NCBI GenBank assembly: GCA_023388635.1
Contig: JAEWFW010000018.1
Span: forward strand, 13,055 to 77,054
From: Bacillota bacterium
GTDB taxonomy: Bacteria > Bacillota > Bacilli > Desulfuribacillales > Desulfuribacillaceae
Length of the DNA stretch: 64,000 bases
Direction of reading: 5' to 3'
The notes beneath the pieces were generated by a model that was given only the letters and a program-made list of their open reading frames with translations, was not told the DNA's origin and did no database searches. Of this stretch, positions 35,657-44,957 are shown one piece after another (position 1 is the first letter of the stretch; the number at the start of each line of letters is the position of its first letter). The position numbers and the translations under genes are program-made.

Positions 35657-36778
35657 CTATTGTAATAAAACGCCCAAAACAGATAAAATGATCAAAAATA
35701 ATAGATTCCACAGGGTGAATAATTTTAGGTATTTAGCGTTGTCCTTTTTATAAGTACCGATGTAAATTTTATAGGAAATGACGCTTGCCATAGATGCAAT
35801 CAGTGTACCCATACCGCCGATGTTTACGCCTGTAAGAAGTTGGTGTGCATTGTCGGTAAAACCTGAAAGAAGAACGGCAGCAGGCACATTGCTCGTAATC
35901 TGGCTGGTTAGTATTGCAACAAACAAGGTGTGGTCTTGGGTGATGGTAGATAGAAACGTATGAATTACTTCTATCTGTCCGATGTTTCCTACAAATATAA
36001 AAATAAAAGCAAAGGTTGCCAGTAAGCTGTAATCGACTTTCGCAAGTATCTGTTTATTCGTCATCCATAGAGTGGTGAATATTATGATGGCGGCGACCGG
36101 ATATGGAATCCAGTCAAATACGGATGCAGTCGATATCAAAAACAGAATACTGTATAATATGAGCTTTTCTTTTCGCAGTGGAGATGTATTAGCAACAACG
36201 GAAGATCTCAACTCTATTGCTGGAACAAGCAGGCAACACAGCACAAGCAATAATCCCCCGACGAATACGATCGGGAAAATCGTCATCAGAAAATCTGCGA
36301 GAGTCATTTTGTAATAAGAAAACAAATAAAGATTTTGGGGGTTGCCGATGGGTGTCAGGCTGGAACCAATATTGGCGGCAATAGTTTGCAGGATGACGAT
36401 AAAAGCGCTTTGTCTCTCAAGATCACAAGTTGAAAGAAGCGCGAGCGTAATAGGAATAATCGTCACGAGTGCTACATCGTTCGTGACGAACATGGCAAAA
36501 AAGTAGCAAGAGAAAACCAAAAACAGTGTTAATTTGCGTGAATCTTGTAAACGTGCAGATAATAATAGAGACACTTTCTCCAGCATACCTTCATGCAGAT
36601 ACCCCATAACGGATGCCATCAGGCAAAACAGACATGCTAGTGTCTTGAAATCAATGTATGAAATGTATTCTACAGAAGGGGGCACAAAAGACATTGAGAT
36701 CATCGCCAGAACAGCGGATATTACGAGAATCGGATCTGTCTGGAATAATGTCTTTATTTTTGACGAAAGTGTATTCAT
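35657..36778 (-). CDS. SLC13/ArsB-type anion permease
   Basis: This 373-residue membrane protein has about ten hydrophobic segments and ion-transporter superfamily features: MFVTNDVALVTIIPI and IAANIGSSLTPIGNPQNLYLF in the first half, and LTSQITSNVPAAVLLSGF in the second, mirroring the paired re-entrant loops of SLC13/CitM/ArsB transporters. The NPQN and SNVP motifs fit that group. The substrate could be a dicarboxylate, sulfate or arsenite; sequence alone does not decide. The SD is poor: GAGGT lies about 14 bases before the ATG. Confidence 0.87.
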   Translation of the reverse strand: MNTLSSKIKTLFQTDPILVISAVLAMISMSFVPPSVEYISYIDFKTLACLFCLMASVMGYLHEGMLEKVSLLLSARLQDSRKLTLFLVFSCYFFAMFVTNDVALVTIIPITLALLSTCDLERQSAFIVILQTIAANIGSSLTPIGNPQNLYLFSYYKMTLADFLMTIFPIVFVGGLLLVLCCLLVPAIELRSSVVANTSPLRKEKLILYSILFLISTASVFDWIPYPVAAIIIFTTLWMTNKQILAKVDYSLLATFAFIFIFVGNIGQIEVIHTFLSTITQDHTLFVAILTSQITSNVPAAVLLSGFTDNAHQLLTGVNIGGMGTLIASMASVISYKIYIGTYKKDNAKYLKLFTLWNLLFLIILSVLGVLLQ

Positions 36779-36909
36779 AGGATGTTTTTATTACCTCTAT
36801 TGGGAAATTATCATATACGTAGAAATATGATAGCGTAAATCCGGACAAAGTCAATATTCTTATAAATGATGCCAAAAGATAAAGTAAAATTACTTTGGCT
36901 TTCTATCTA

Positions 36910-36972
36910 AAATAAAGAAAATCTATTGCAAGATAAAGAAAACTTATCACAAGATAAAGAAAAATTATTGGC
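36910..36972 (+). repeat. Three tandem ~21-base AT-rich repeats before the chemoreceptor gene
   Basis: Three consecutive units share the core (A)AGATAAAGAAAA followed by a TTAT-like end; the first unit begins AAATAAAG. Units are about 20, 21 and 22 bases long. They lie about 70 bases before the chemoreceptor start. A TATAAT at 36999-37004 lies between them and the gene without a good -35. Confidence 0.7.
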
Positions 36973-37039
36973 AAAAATATCATAAAAAAGGTATGCTTTA
37001 TAATAGGCTTTTAATGTTAATTAAAAAGTGGGGATTAGT

Positions 37040-39055
37040 ATGAATTTAAGCAAAATGAGGTTAGGCACTAAATCAATGATTGGAATAGGAGTTTGTGTCG
37101 TCATTGCATTGGCTATATTTACAGGCATCATAAGTACATACGAAGGTAAGATCATTAGCTCTTCGGAAGATAATTATAACCAATTACTGCAAGCAGCCGT
37201 CAACTCACAAATGGAAGCGCAATTGGACAGCGCGCGCATGTCGGTTTTGACAATTTCTAATAATACAAGGATCCAAGAGTTATTTGCCAATCGTGATCGT
37301 CAGCAACTTTTGATAGAATTATCGGCGATTTACGAAACATTGAAAGAGGATGTATCGCAAATTCAATTTCATTTACCTGATTCCACTGCGTTTTTGAGAC
37401 TGCATATGCCGGAAAATTACGGCGACAGTCTAAAGGATTTCAGATTTACAGTCAATGAAGCGAATGCCAAACTACAAATCGTAGAGGGATTGGAAGAAGG
37501 ACGGGGTGGATATGGATTTAGGGTTGTCGTACCGATGTACTATCTCGGGCAGCATACCGGGTCGGTAGAGTACGGAAGTACTTTCGGAGATGTATTTTTA
37601 AAAAATTTGCAGAATCGATTTGCAGGGGAATATTTTATCTATACTTTGACAGAAGAGTCTTTATCCTGGCTTGAGAACAACAGCGATGAAACGGGGTATA
37701 TTTCTTCCACCACAGAGACTGATCAATGGCAAGTAGAATTACCTTATATTGATCAAATTAAATCAGGGAAAACAATTTCTTTAGTCTCTGCTGATGAGAA
37801 GAATAGCATCCTGCTCATTCCATATACAGACTATAAAGGTGATGTCGGAGGCTATATAAAAGCAGTCGCTGACCGCAGTACTATCATGGCGCACAGCAAA
37901 CAGTTACAGACAACGTTGATTTTGGGATCTTGCGGAATTGCTATTTTCCTATCAGTAATCATTTATTTATTCATTAGATCAGCAGTTATCAAACCGATTC
38001 TCCAACTAAAAGACAAATTCAAAAGCGTAGAAAGTGGAGATTTTACTGTCAAATGGGAACGGAAAAGTGAAGATGAAATCGGCCAGCTTTCAGAATCATT
38101 TAATAACATGATTGCGACTTTCAGGGGTATTCTCGGAGATTTGAAAGATGCTTCTAAACAAGTGTCGCTTTCATCAAGTGATTTGGCTGAAACTTCGCAC
38201 CAAAATACATTGGCATCGGAAGAAGTGGCGAAAGCGGTTGATGGAATTGCCGGCGGCGCAATGGATCAGACAGAGAAAATTGAAATGGGTTCTAACAATG
38301 TCAAAGTACTCGGCGAACAAATTGAAAAGAATACGAAATCGATGGATGAACTCAGTCTTTCTATAGCGCAGGTATTTACCAATACACAAAGCGGTATGGA
38401 TGAAGTCGAGTCATTAAACAATATCTATCAGCAAACAGACAGTGCCATGCAAGATGTGCAGACAGGTGTATTACAGACGGCAGAAAGTACAAAGAAGATC
38501 AGTGAATCGAGTAAAATGATTGCGTCGATTTCTGCGCAGACGAATCTATTGGCATTAAATGCATCGATTGAAGCAGCTAGAGCTGGCGAGGCAGGAAAGG
38601 GATTTGCTGTTGTTGCCGATGAAATTCGCAAACTTGCGGAAGAATCCAATTCTTCTACGAAAATTATAGACAGCGTAGTAGAAGAGCTAAGCAAAAGCTC
38701 AGATCAAGCTGTGGAAACATTAAAGAACAGTTTTACTGCATTAGTGGAACTGCAAAAAGCTGTAGAAAAAATCCGTGCTGTCTATAAACAAATTGAGCAA
38801 GCAACCGAAGTGAATCATACTAGTTGCGAAGAGCTGAATTTGTCTATGAAAGATATGGAGAAAATGAAAGAAGAAATACTCAATGCTTTACAGACGCTGG
38901 CTTTGATTGCGGAGAGTAATTCTGCTGCCACAGAAGAAGTCTCTGCGTCGGTGGAAGAACAAACGGCTTCTATGGCGGACATTGCCAACGCCAGTCAGAA
39001 CCTTAAAGAATTGGCAGCAAAACTAGGTCAATTGGTTAGTAAGTATAAGGTGTAA
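37040..39055 (+). CDS. Methyl-accepting chemotaxis protein with extracellular cache sensor
   Basis: This 671-residue chemoreceptor has membrane segments at about 14-34 and 293-315 and an extracytoplasmic sensor between them. The sensor resembles the double-cache type, with AFLRLHMPENYGDSLKDFR and GYGFRVVVPMYYLGQHTGSVEYG. A HAMP domain follows, then the signalling coiled coil with hairpin tip QTNLLALNASIEAARAGEAG. The start has GTGGGGA upstream; the GTG within that site is rejected. Ligand unknown; an amine or carboxylate would be usual for cache domains. Confidence 0.93.
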   Translation: MNLSKMRLGTKSMIGIGVCVVIALAIFTGIISTYEGKIISSSEDNYNQLLQAAVNSQMEAQLDSARMSVLTISNNTRIQELFANRDRQQLLIELSAIYETLKEDVSQIQFHLPDSTAFLRLHMPENYGDSLKDFRFTVNEANAKLQIVEGLEEGRGGYGFRVVVPMYYLGQHTGSVEYGSTFGDVFLKNLQNRFAGEYFIYTLTEESLSWLENNSDETGYISSTTETDQWQVELPYIDQIKSGKTISLVSADEKNSILLIPYTDYKGDVGGYIKAVADRSTIMAHSKQLQTTLILGSCGIAIFLSVIIYLFIRSAVIKPILQLKDKFKSVESGDFTVKWERKSEDEIGQLSESFNNMIATFRGILGDLKDASKQVSLSSSDLAETSHQNTLASEEVAKAVDGIAGGAMDQTEKIEMGSNNVKVLGEQIEKNTKSMDELSLSIAQVFTNTQSGMDEVESLNNIYQQTDSAMQDVQTGVLQTAESTKKISESSKMIASISAQTNLLALNASIEAARAGEAGKGFAVVADEIRKLAEESNSSTKIIDSVVEELSKSSDQAVETLKNSFTALVELQKAVEKIRAVYKQIEQATEVNHTSCEELNLSMKDMEKMKEEILNALQTLALIAESNSAATEEVSASVEEQTASMADIANASQNLKELAAKLGQLVSKYKV

Positions 39056-39071
39056 GCAAAGGAGCAGTTCA

Positions 39072-39106
39072 TTTCTTGCTGTAATGTATAATTATACGGC
39101 AGGAAA
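39072..39106. repeat. Inverted repeat after the chemoreceptor gene
   Basis: TTTCTTGCTGTA pairs with TACGGCAGGAAA, using two G-U pairs, around a loop containing the palindrome GTATAATTATAC. No T-tract follows on the plus strand, so its role is open: weak terminator or operator for the next gene. Confidence 0.45.
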
Positions 39107-39127
39107 TAAAAACGAGGGGAAATACTA

Positions 39128-40279
39128 ATGAAGTTAGATAAAAAAATTACGTTGTTAGCGATAGCGTTCATTATAATTGTGGCAATGGCAGCGACGGTTT
39201 TTGCTGAAACATTGAGTTTATCACCCGGATATGTTGCTACAAAGGTAAATGCCAATATTACTGTATTTGGAAAGCATTATTTTCATAACGGGCTGATGTC
39301 TGTTATGAGCAATGATGCCAAAGGGAATCAGTGGATGTATTTAAATACAAATGGGGAATTAGTTGATTTAGGGGAAAAATCATATGGATTTGATTTTAGC
39401 GAGGGATTGGCGCCTTTTATTGATGTTAATGCTAAAATCGGATATATGAATACTACGGGCACGGTCGTCATACCGGCACAATATGATATTTTCGATGCAC
39501 AAGGGCGATTTTTTTCAGGACGATTTATTAATGGCAATGCTTTAGTTTTTAAATCTACCGGAATCAATAAGTATGGGATTTCCGAAGGAGAATGGATACA
39601 AATTGACCAAAATGGTCAGCAAGTAGAAAAAACATTAGAAGAACGTAGAGCGGGAGTTGTCTATTCTAATGCATCGGGATACTTTGAAGGAGTATCCACT
39701 GAAACTGTTCTTATAGACAGTGAACAATATAAAGTAGATTTTAGTGAAGGCTCAAGTCTTGTGGATGTAGGTAAACAAGGCAATTATTATATAATCACTA
39801 AAACATCATCAGAGATTAGCGATGATACAACTGCAAATCATCACATAATAGCAAGCTATACAAATACAAATGTACTTGTAAACGGAGTGCCAGTGGAATT
39901 TGAGGCTTACAATATTAACGGTCATAATTATTTTAAACTTCGTGATATCGCAAAAGCTGTGTCTGGCAGTGAGAAGCAATTTGAAGTAACATGGGATGAA
40001 ATTAATCGGCAAATCAGCCTATTATCGGGGAATCCATACACGGAAGTGGGCGGTGAACTTGCAAAAGGCGACGGTACAGATAAAGTGGCTATTGAATATC
40101 AAAATCGGTTTACGAAAGACGGGAAGATTGTTGAAATGCAAGCCTATACCATTAACGATAATAACTTTTTCAAGCTAAGAGATCTGTGCCGAAATTTCAA
40201 TATTTCAGTGAACTGGAACGAAGCAATAAACTCAATTAGTATTGATACTTCAAAGCCGTATGTTTCTGCGGTAGAGTGA
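39128..40279 (+). CDS. Secreted WG-repeat and stalk-domain protein
   Basis: This 383-residue exported protein has a signal peptide (cleavage after VFA, about residue 26). A region with WG-type repeats follows (about 35-150, such as KIGYMNTTGTVVIPAQYD and GNQWMYLNTNGELVDLG). Two copies of the copper-amine-oxidase-N-like stalk domain end the protein (VEFEAYNINGHNYFKLRDIAK and VEMQAYTINDNNFFKLRDLCR). These domains are common in Bacillota surface proteins of unknown role. GAGGGG lies upstream of the ATG. Confidence 0.85.
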   Translation: MKLDKKITLLAIAFIIIVAMAATVFAETLSLSPGYVATKVNANITVFGKHYFHNGLMSVMSNDAKGNQWMYLNTNGELVDLGEKSYGFDFSEGLAPFIDVNAKIGYMNTTGTVVIPAQYDIFDAQGRFFSGRFINGNALVFKSTGINKYGISEGEWIQIDQNGQQVEKTLEERRAGVVYSNASGYFEGVSTETVLIDSEQYKVDFSEGSSLVDVGKQGNYYIITKTSSEISDDTTANHHIIASYTNTNVLVNGVPVEFEAYNINGHNYFKLRDIAKAVSGSEKQFEVTWDEINRQISLLSGNPYTEVGGELAKGDGTDKVAIEYQNRFTKDGKIVEMQAYTINDNNFFKLRDLCRNFNISVNWNEAINSISIDTSKPYVSAVE

Positions 40280-40341
40280 TCAGGTGGTCGAATCAACTGT
40301 TTTTACGTATTTTACACTTGTGAAGATCGTACGTTTGGCGC

Positions 40342-40370
40342 TTGACAAAAGCCAATAAACAGGGTAGAAT
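40342..40370 (+). promoter_or_regulatory. SigA promoter of the trpXYZ T-box operon
   Basis: TTGACA and TAGAAT are separated by exactly 17 bases. Transcription would begin a few bases before the T-box stem I. Confidence 0.85.
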
Positions 40371-40390
40371 TTTTGAAATAGTAAAATATC

Positions 40391-40663
40391 AAACCGCTGA
40401 GTAAGAGTAGTAGCTATGACATTTAATTAGCAGAGAGTCGTCGATAGTGGGAGTACGACAATTAAATGATAGTGAATGGACTTACGAGGGCAGTCCGAAA
40501 CACTTGCGAATTGATTTGCATATGGAGTAGGCACTGACGGGTCTTCAACCTGTTATCAGATGAGCACATATGGATAATATGTGAACGAGTGAGCGTCAGC
40601 TAATTTGGGTGGTACCGCAGGAATGATAACCTGTCCCTTTGTAATATAAGGGATGGGTTTTTA
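40391..40663 (+). promoter_or_regulatory. T-box riboswitch, specifier UGG (Trp), for TrpXYZ-type transporter
   Basis: The leader contains the T-box sequence GGGTGGTACCGCAGG (40607-40621), an AGAGAG distal stem I element, and a terminator stem CCTGTCCCTT/AAGGGATGGG with a T-run. In the specifier loop, GAA-TGG-A places UGG (40477-40479) in the same context as CUC in the second T-box of the window, so uncharged tRNA-Trp is the expected ligand. The discriminator-pairing base in UGGN is U, which would form a U-G wobble with the G73 usual for tRNA-Trp. The 526-base gap before the transporter holds this element and its promoter. Confidence 0.93.
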
Positions 40664-40805
40664 TTATTGTGAGACTAGTTTAGTTGAGTGGAGCAGAGGA
40701 GAGGGGGAGCTTAGATGAGCGTAGAATTCCGATGGCGAATGTGAATGAGCTAAGGGAGCAGAAGAGAAGTCTTACTATACCACAAAAATTGGAGGATTAT
40801 GAATT

Positions 40806-41873
40806 ATGAAAAATAATATTTCGTTAAAAGGAAAATTTAAAATAGTAGCAATGATGGCGTTGATGGCTTTATTGACATTGAGTTTAATCGCTTGCGGAGG
40901 TAAAGGCGATAGCCAACCTTCCGGAGGCATTGAAACTGGGCAGAATTCGAACCAACAACAGCAGCAAACAGCAGATAAAGTCTTTAAAATCGGTTTAACA
41001 CAGTATGCACCGCATCCTTCACTCGATAACTGCCGTGAAGGTTTCATCGAAGGATTGAAAGAAGAGGGCTTTGAAGTTGGCAAGAATATCGAGTTGGATT
41101 TGACGAATGCCGACGGTAAAGGTGAAAATGCAGCAATGATTGCGCAAAATTATGCATCGAAGAAGTACGATATGATCGGAGCGATTGCCACGCCATCGGC
41201 GATGGCTGCACAAGCGGCGGCAGACGGCAAAAATATTCCAGTCATTTTCTCGGCTGTATCTGATCCTGTGAGCGCAAATTTGGTAGAAAGTTTGGAAACA
41301 CCTAACAGAGGAACGACAGGAACATCCGATGCATTGCCATTGGAAAAACAAATGCAGATGATTCGCGCCTTCTTGCCGGATGCGAAAAAGATTGGCGTTT
41401 TATATACGACAAATGAAGTGAACTCACAGACGCATTTAGCGCAATTCGAAGCATTGGCTCCACAGTATGGTTTTGAAATTGTATCAGTTGGGGTTACAGG
41501 ACCTTCCGATATTCCACTGGCTGTTGATTCTTTGCTGGCGCAAGTCGATTGTGTCAACAACTTTACAGATAATAACGTGGTAAATAATTTGCAGACATTG
41601 ATTGATAAAGCGAATGCGAAGAAAATCCCTGTGTTCGGTTCCGAAGAAGAGCAAGTGAAAAACGGTTGCATTGCATCAGAAAGCATTGACTATGTGGCTT
41701 TAGGAAGAGAAACAGGAAAAATAGCGGCAAAAGTCCTCAAAGGAGAATCTGTCAATACAGTACCGGTTAAAGTCATCAGTGACAGTAAGCCTGTGGCAAA
41801 TCAAGCGGCTATGGATGCGTTAGGAATTTCCTTGCCGGCAGAATACAAGGACAGCATTGAGTTTTTGCAATAA
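40806..41873 (+). CDS. trpX: ABC transporter substrate-binding lipoprotein, TrpX family
   Basis: This 355-residue lipoprotein (lipobox LSLIAC, then a Gly/Gln-rich linker) is the extracellular binding component of a COG2984-type importer. The type I periplasmic-binding fold is seen in FKIGLTQYAPHPSLDNCREGFIEGLKEEG, IPVIFSAVSDPVSANLV and KIGVLYTTNEVNSQT. Members under tryptophan T-boxes have been named TrpX; the UGG T-box in front of this operon supports tryptophan or a precursor as substrate. GGAGG lies about ten bases before the ATG. Confidence 0.87.
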   Translation: MKNNISLKGKFKIVAMMALMALLTLSLIACGGKGDSQPSGGIETGQNSNQQQQQTADKVFKIGLTQYAPHPSLDNCREGFIEGLKEEGFEVGKNIELDLTNADGKGENAAMIAQNYASKKYDMIGAIATPSAMAAQAAADGKNIPVIFSAVSDPVSANLVESLETPNRGTTGTSDALPLEKQMQMIRAFLPDAKKIGVLYTTNEVNSQTHLAQFEALAPQYGFEIVSVGVTGPSDIPLAVDSLLAQVDCVNNFTDNNVVNNLQTLIDKANAKKIPVFGSEEEQVKNGCIASESIDYVALGRETGKIAAKVLKGESVNTVPVKVISDSKPVANQAAMDALGISLPAEYKDSIEFLQ

Positions 41874-41888
41874 AAAACGAGGTGAACC

Positions 41889-42812
41889 ATGGACGTTTTT
41901 TTAGAGATTAGCAAAGGAATTTTTGAACAAGGCTTAATCTATGGGATTATGGCTTTGGGTGTATATATCAGTTATCATGTGCTCGATTTCCCCGATCTGT
42001 CGGTTGATGGTACGTTCCCTTTGGGAGCGGCGATCACGGCGATCCTTATCATAGGAGGCGTCAACCCTTGGTTGGCTTGCCTTCTATCGTTTTGCGCGGG
42101 AGCGGGAGCGGGAATTATTACAGGGCTATTGCATGTCAAATTGAAGATTACTGATTTGTTGGCGGGGATTCTGACAATGACAGCACTGTGGTCGGTAAAT
42201 TTGAGTATTGCTAAGACGTCATTACTGTCGACATATGGTGCCAAGACGATTTTTAACAGCGGGCTGGCTTTATTACTCCCTGAAAGCATCGCTTCCTGGG
42301 GAGTGCTGATTCTGGTTCTGGTGTTTGCTTTGGCAATGAAGTTCTTATTGGATTGGTATTTGACGACGAAATCGGGCATGTTGTTGCGTGCCGTCGGAGA
42401 TAATCCGCAGTTAGTCACATCGTTAGCCAAAAATTCCGGTTATGTGAAAATTACCGGTCTTGCCATTGGTAACGGGTTCGCTGCTTTGGCGGGTTCGATC
42501 CTGTGTCAGCAGCAAAAATTCTTCGATGTCAATATGGGAGCGGGGATGATCGTCATGGGATTGGCGGCGGTCATTATCGGCATGACGGTTTTCCGCAAAC
42601 TTTCCTTTTTGAAAGCGACGACAATGGTCATTTTGGGAGCAATCGCGTACAAAGCATGTCTGTCGATTGCGTTGAACTTAGGATTTAATCCGAATTACTT
42701 GAAACTGATTATGGCGTTGATCTTTACGGCGGCTTTAGTGACGAACAACTTTAGCAAAAAGAAAGAAGGGAGATCGAAGGTCCATGGACATGTTGCAGCT
42801 ACAAAATATTGA
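41889..42812 (+). CDS. trpY: ABC transporter permease, TrpY family
   Basis: This 307-residue permease has about eight to nine hydrophobic segments and the features of branched-chain-type permeases, including DLSVDGTFPLGAAITA near the N-terminus and a GDNPQLVTSLAKNSGYVKITGLAIGNGFAALAGSI cytoplasmic loop and helix. It pairs with the substrate-binding lipoprotein 15 bases upstream and overlaps the ATPase gene by 29 bases. GAGGTG precedes its ATG. Confidence 0.9.
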   Translation: MDVFLEISKGIFEQGLIYGIMALGVYISYHVLDFPDLSVDGTFPLGAAITAILIIGGVNPWLACLLSFCAGAGAGIITGLLHVKLKITDLLAGILTMTALWSVNLSIAKTSLLSTYGAKTIFNSGLALLLPESIASWGVLILVLVFALAMKFLLDWYLTTKSGMLLRAVGDNPQLVTSLAKNSGYVKITGLAIGNGFAALAGSILCQQQKFFDVNMGAGMIVMGLAAVIIGMTVFRKLSFLKATTMVILGAIAYKACLSIALNLGFNPNYLKLIMALIFTAALVTNNFSKKKEGRSKVHGHVAATKY

Positions 42813-43563
42813 TATGCGGTTTAATATTGGAACAGTCAATGAGACCGAAGTATTCCGTGATTTTAATTTGCATATTGCCGAAGGGCAATTTGTTTCGGTC
42901 GTAGGCAGCAATGGATCAGGCAAGACGACGACGCTCAATTTGATCTGTGGCAGCATGTCGCCGACGAGCGGTGATATTTTGCTTGATGGCAAAAGCATTT
43001 TGCGTATGTCGGAGTATGAGCGGGCGAGATTTATCGGCAGAGTATTTCAAGACCCGTCAAAGGGCACCAGTCCCTCGATGACAATTTTAGAAAATATGGC
43101 ATTGGCAGATAACAAGGGCAAGGCTTTCGGACTCAGCCGGGGTGTCGACAAGAAGCGGCGTGAATCGTATAAGACACAATTGGAGCAACTGCAATTAAAT
43201 TTGGAAGATAAATTGGATGTCAAGGTTGGTGCGCTGTCGGGCGGGCAACGGCAGGCATTGTCATTGTTGATCTGCACGATGACACCGATTCGCCTGTTAA
43301 TTCTCGACGAGCATACGGCGGCTCTTGATCCACAGACGAGTGAGCGTATTATGGAGCTGACAGACCGGATTGTGCGTGAGAAAAAACTGACGACGTTAAT
43401 GGTCACACATAACTTGCGGTACGCTGTAGAATACGGAAACCGCATTATCATGATGAACAAAGGTGAGGCGGTCATCGATGCTACCGGGGAAGACAAAGCG
43501 CAAATAGAAATTAAAGATCTCGTACAGAAATTCAGTGAAATTAGTATCGAATTGGGAAATTAA
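42784..43563 (+). CDS. trpZ: ABC transporter ATP-binding protein, TrpZ family
   Basis: This 259-residue ATPase has Walker A GSNGSGKTT, signature LSGGQRQ, Walker B LLILDEHTAALD and switch histidine in MVTHN. The DEHTAALD variant of the D-loop region is typical of this COG1101 group. Its start lies inside the permease gene, so translation is coupled; an ATG two codons downstream is also possible. It ends the T-box-controlled transporter operon. No terminator is obvious before the ilv promoter. Confidence 0.93.
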   Translation: MDMLQLQNIDMRFNIGTVNETEVFRDFNLHIAEGQFVSVVGSNGSGKTTTLNLICGSMSPTSGDILLDGKSILRMSEYERARFIGRVFQDPSKGTSPSMTILENMALADNKGKAFGLSRGVDKKRRESYKTQLEQLQLNLEDKLDVKVGALSGGQRQALSLLICTMTPIRLLILDEHTAALDPQTSERIMELTDRIVREKKLTTLMVTHNLRYAVEYGNRIIMMNKGEAVIDATGEDKAQIEIKDLVQKFSEISIELGN

Positions 43564-43608
43564 TGGAACCTGACTAACAAGATAATTGTAAATATTACAG
43601 ATTGAGTC

Positions 43609-43637
43609 TTGACATATGGGGTTTACCTGTATATAAT
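43609..43637 (+). promoter_or_regulatory. SigA promoter of the ilv-leu operon
   Basis: A consensus TTGACA is 17 bases from a consensus TATAAT, 46 bases after the transporter ATPase gene and directly before the ilv T-box leader. Confidence 0.92.
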
Positions 43638-43719
43638 TCTCTATAATATTCGAACAGCATATTGAGACAGCAAACATTTTCTAAAGCATTAGCAAACGTA
43701 TAATGGCATGATGAAAATG

Positions 43720-43977
43720 CGATGATGAGGACAAGTAACCAGTAGTGCAGTAGTGTACAGAGAGCCTGAGATGTTGAGAACAGGTCACTATGCTATCGGC
43801 GAACTCACCTTTAAGCAATCAACTGAAAGGATGAATTATCCGAGTAGGATTGATCGGCTGACACACGATACGTGTCCGAGAGATACTCATTATTCAATAT
43901 GGGTAAATCAGGGTGGTACCGCGATCAACCTTCGTCCCTGTACATTTAGTACAGTGATGGAGGTTTTTTTATTATTT
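43720..43977 (+). promoter_or_regulatory. T-box riboswitch, specifier CUC (Leu), for the ilv-leu operon
   Basis: The T-box sequence AGGGTGGTACCGCG lies at 43910-43924, stem I has an AGAGAG element, and the specifier loop reads GAA-CTC-A with CUC at 43804-43806. The terminator arm AACCT...AGGTT ends in TTTTTTT. Uncharged tRNA-Leu (A73) pairs with the U of UGGU, as expected. Leucine T-boxes are known before ilv-leu operons. The 444-base gap before ilvE holds this element and the promoter; apparent coding sequence across it is rejected. Confidence 0.95.
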
Positions 43978-44007
43978 ACAAACGAAAAAGTAGGAGGTCA
44001 ATGGGGG

Positions 44008-44880
44008 ATGGGTATGAAGATTTATGTAAATGGAAAGTACGTCAGTAAAGAACAGGCGACGGTTTCTGTCTTCGATCACGGATTTTTATACGGAGATGGA
44101 ATTTTTGAAGGCATTCGCTCCTATGGCGGCAATGTATTTCGTCTAAAAGAGCATGTGGAGCGCCTGTATGATTCAGCAAAATCAATTATGCTGCAAATCC
44201 CGATGTCGCCCGAACAGATGGAAGAAGCCATATGTGAAACGATTCGTCAGAATCAATTACAGGATTCTTATATCCGCGTAGTCATTTCACGGGGTGTAGG
44301 TGATTTGGGAATTTGCCCGACAAAATGTGAAACTCCCAATGTTATTATCATAGCAGCTTCCGTCAACTTGTTCCCTCCTGAATTGTATGAAAAAGGATTG
44401 CGCACCGCTACTGTATCCGTAAGACGCAACAGACCGGATGCACTGAATCCTAAAATCAAGTCCTTGAATTATTTGAACAACATCATGGTGAAAATTGAAG
44501 CGAATCTCGCGGGAGTCAGTGAAGCAATCATTCTCAACGACCAAGGATATGTCACAGAAGGATCGGCAGATAATATCTTCGTCGTCAAGAAAGGTCAATT
44601 GTTTACTCCACCGGCATATTTAGGAGCGTTGGAAGGAATTACTCGCCAAGCGATTATCGACATCGCGAACAAATTGGGAATCGTTGTGCGGGAAGAGCCG
44701 TTTACACTGCATGACGTATATATCGCCGATGAGGTATTCTTGACAGGCACAGCGGCAGAAGTCATTCCAGTCATTGATGTCGACGGAAGAATAATCGGTA
44801 CAGGTAAGCCGGGAGCGATGACGAACCGATTGCTAGAAGAATTCCGCAAGATTGTATATATAGAAGGTACTAAATTATAG
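44008..44880 (+). CDS. ilvE: Branched-chain amino acid aminotransferase
   Basis: This 290-residue class IV PLP aminotransferase makes valine, leucine and isoleucine from their 2-oxo acids with glutamate. The PLP lysine is K151 in NPKIKSLNYLN. FDHGFLYGDGIFEGIR and EGSADNIFVVKKGQLFTPP are family blocks. The ATG at 44008 follows AGGAGGT at nine bases; any earlier start would lie in the T-box terminator. It is the first gene of the ilv-leu operon. The last 20 bases are tandemly duplicated just after the stop. Confidence 0.95.
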   Translation: MGMKIYVNGKYVSKEQATVSVFDHGFLYGDGIFEGIRSYGGNVFRLKEHVERLYDSAKSIMLQIPMSPEQMEEAICETIRQNQLQDSYIRVVISRGVGDLGICPTKCETPNVIIIAASVNLFPPELYEKGLRTATVSVRRNRPDALNPKIKSLNYLNNIMVKIEANLAGVSEAIILNDQGYVTEGSADNIFVVKKGQLFTPPAYLGALEGITRQAIIDIANKLGIVVREEPFTLHDVYIADEVFLTGTAAEVIPVIDVDGRIIGTGKPGAMTNRLLEEFRKIVYIEGTKL

Positions 44881-44900
44881 TAGAAGGCACTAAATTATAG
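44861..44900 (+). repeat. Tandem 20-base duplication at the ilvE 3' end
   Basis: The last 20 bases of ilvE including the stop codon are repeated immediately downstream with one difference (GGTAC versus GGCAC). This is a simple recent slippage or duplication, without effect on the protein. Confidence 0.9.
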
Positions 44901-44957
44901 ATTTCTTAAAGTTTTTCGACGGTAGGTAAATTTGCATTTTAGAATGGAGTGAATATC

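Noticed and set aside
36910..36972. CRISPR-like array
   Set aside because: The three units are directly adjacent, with no spacers, and no cas gene is present.
43753..44007. Open frame extending ilvE upstream by 85 codons
   Set aside because: It runs through the T-box riboswitch and its terminator; the ATG at 44008 has an ideal SD and begins the conserved enzyme.
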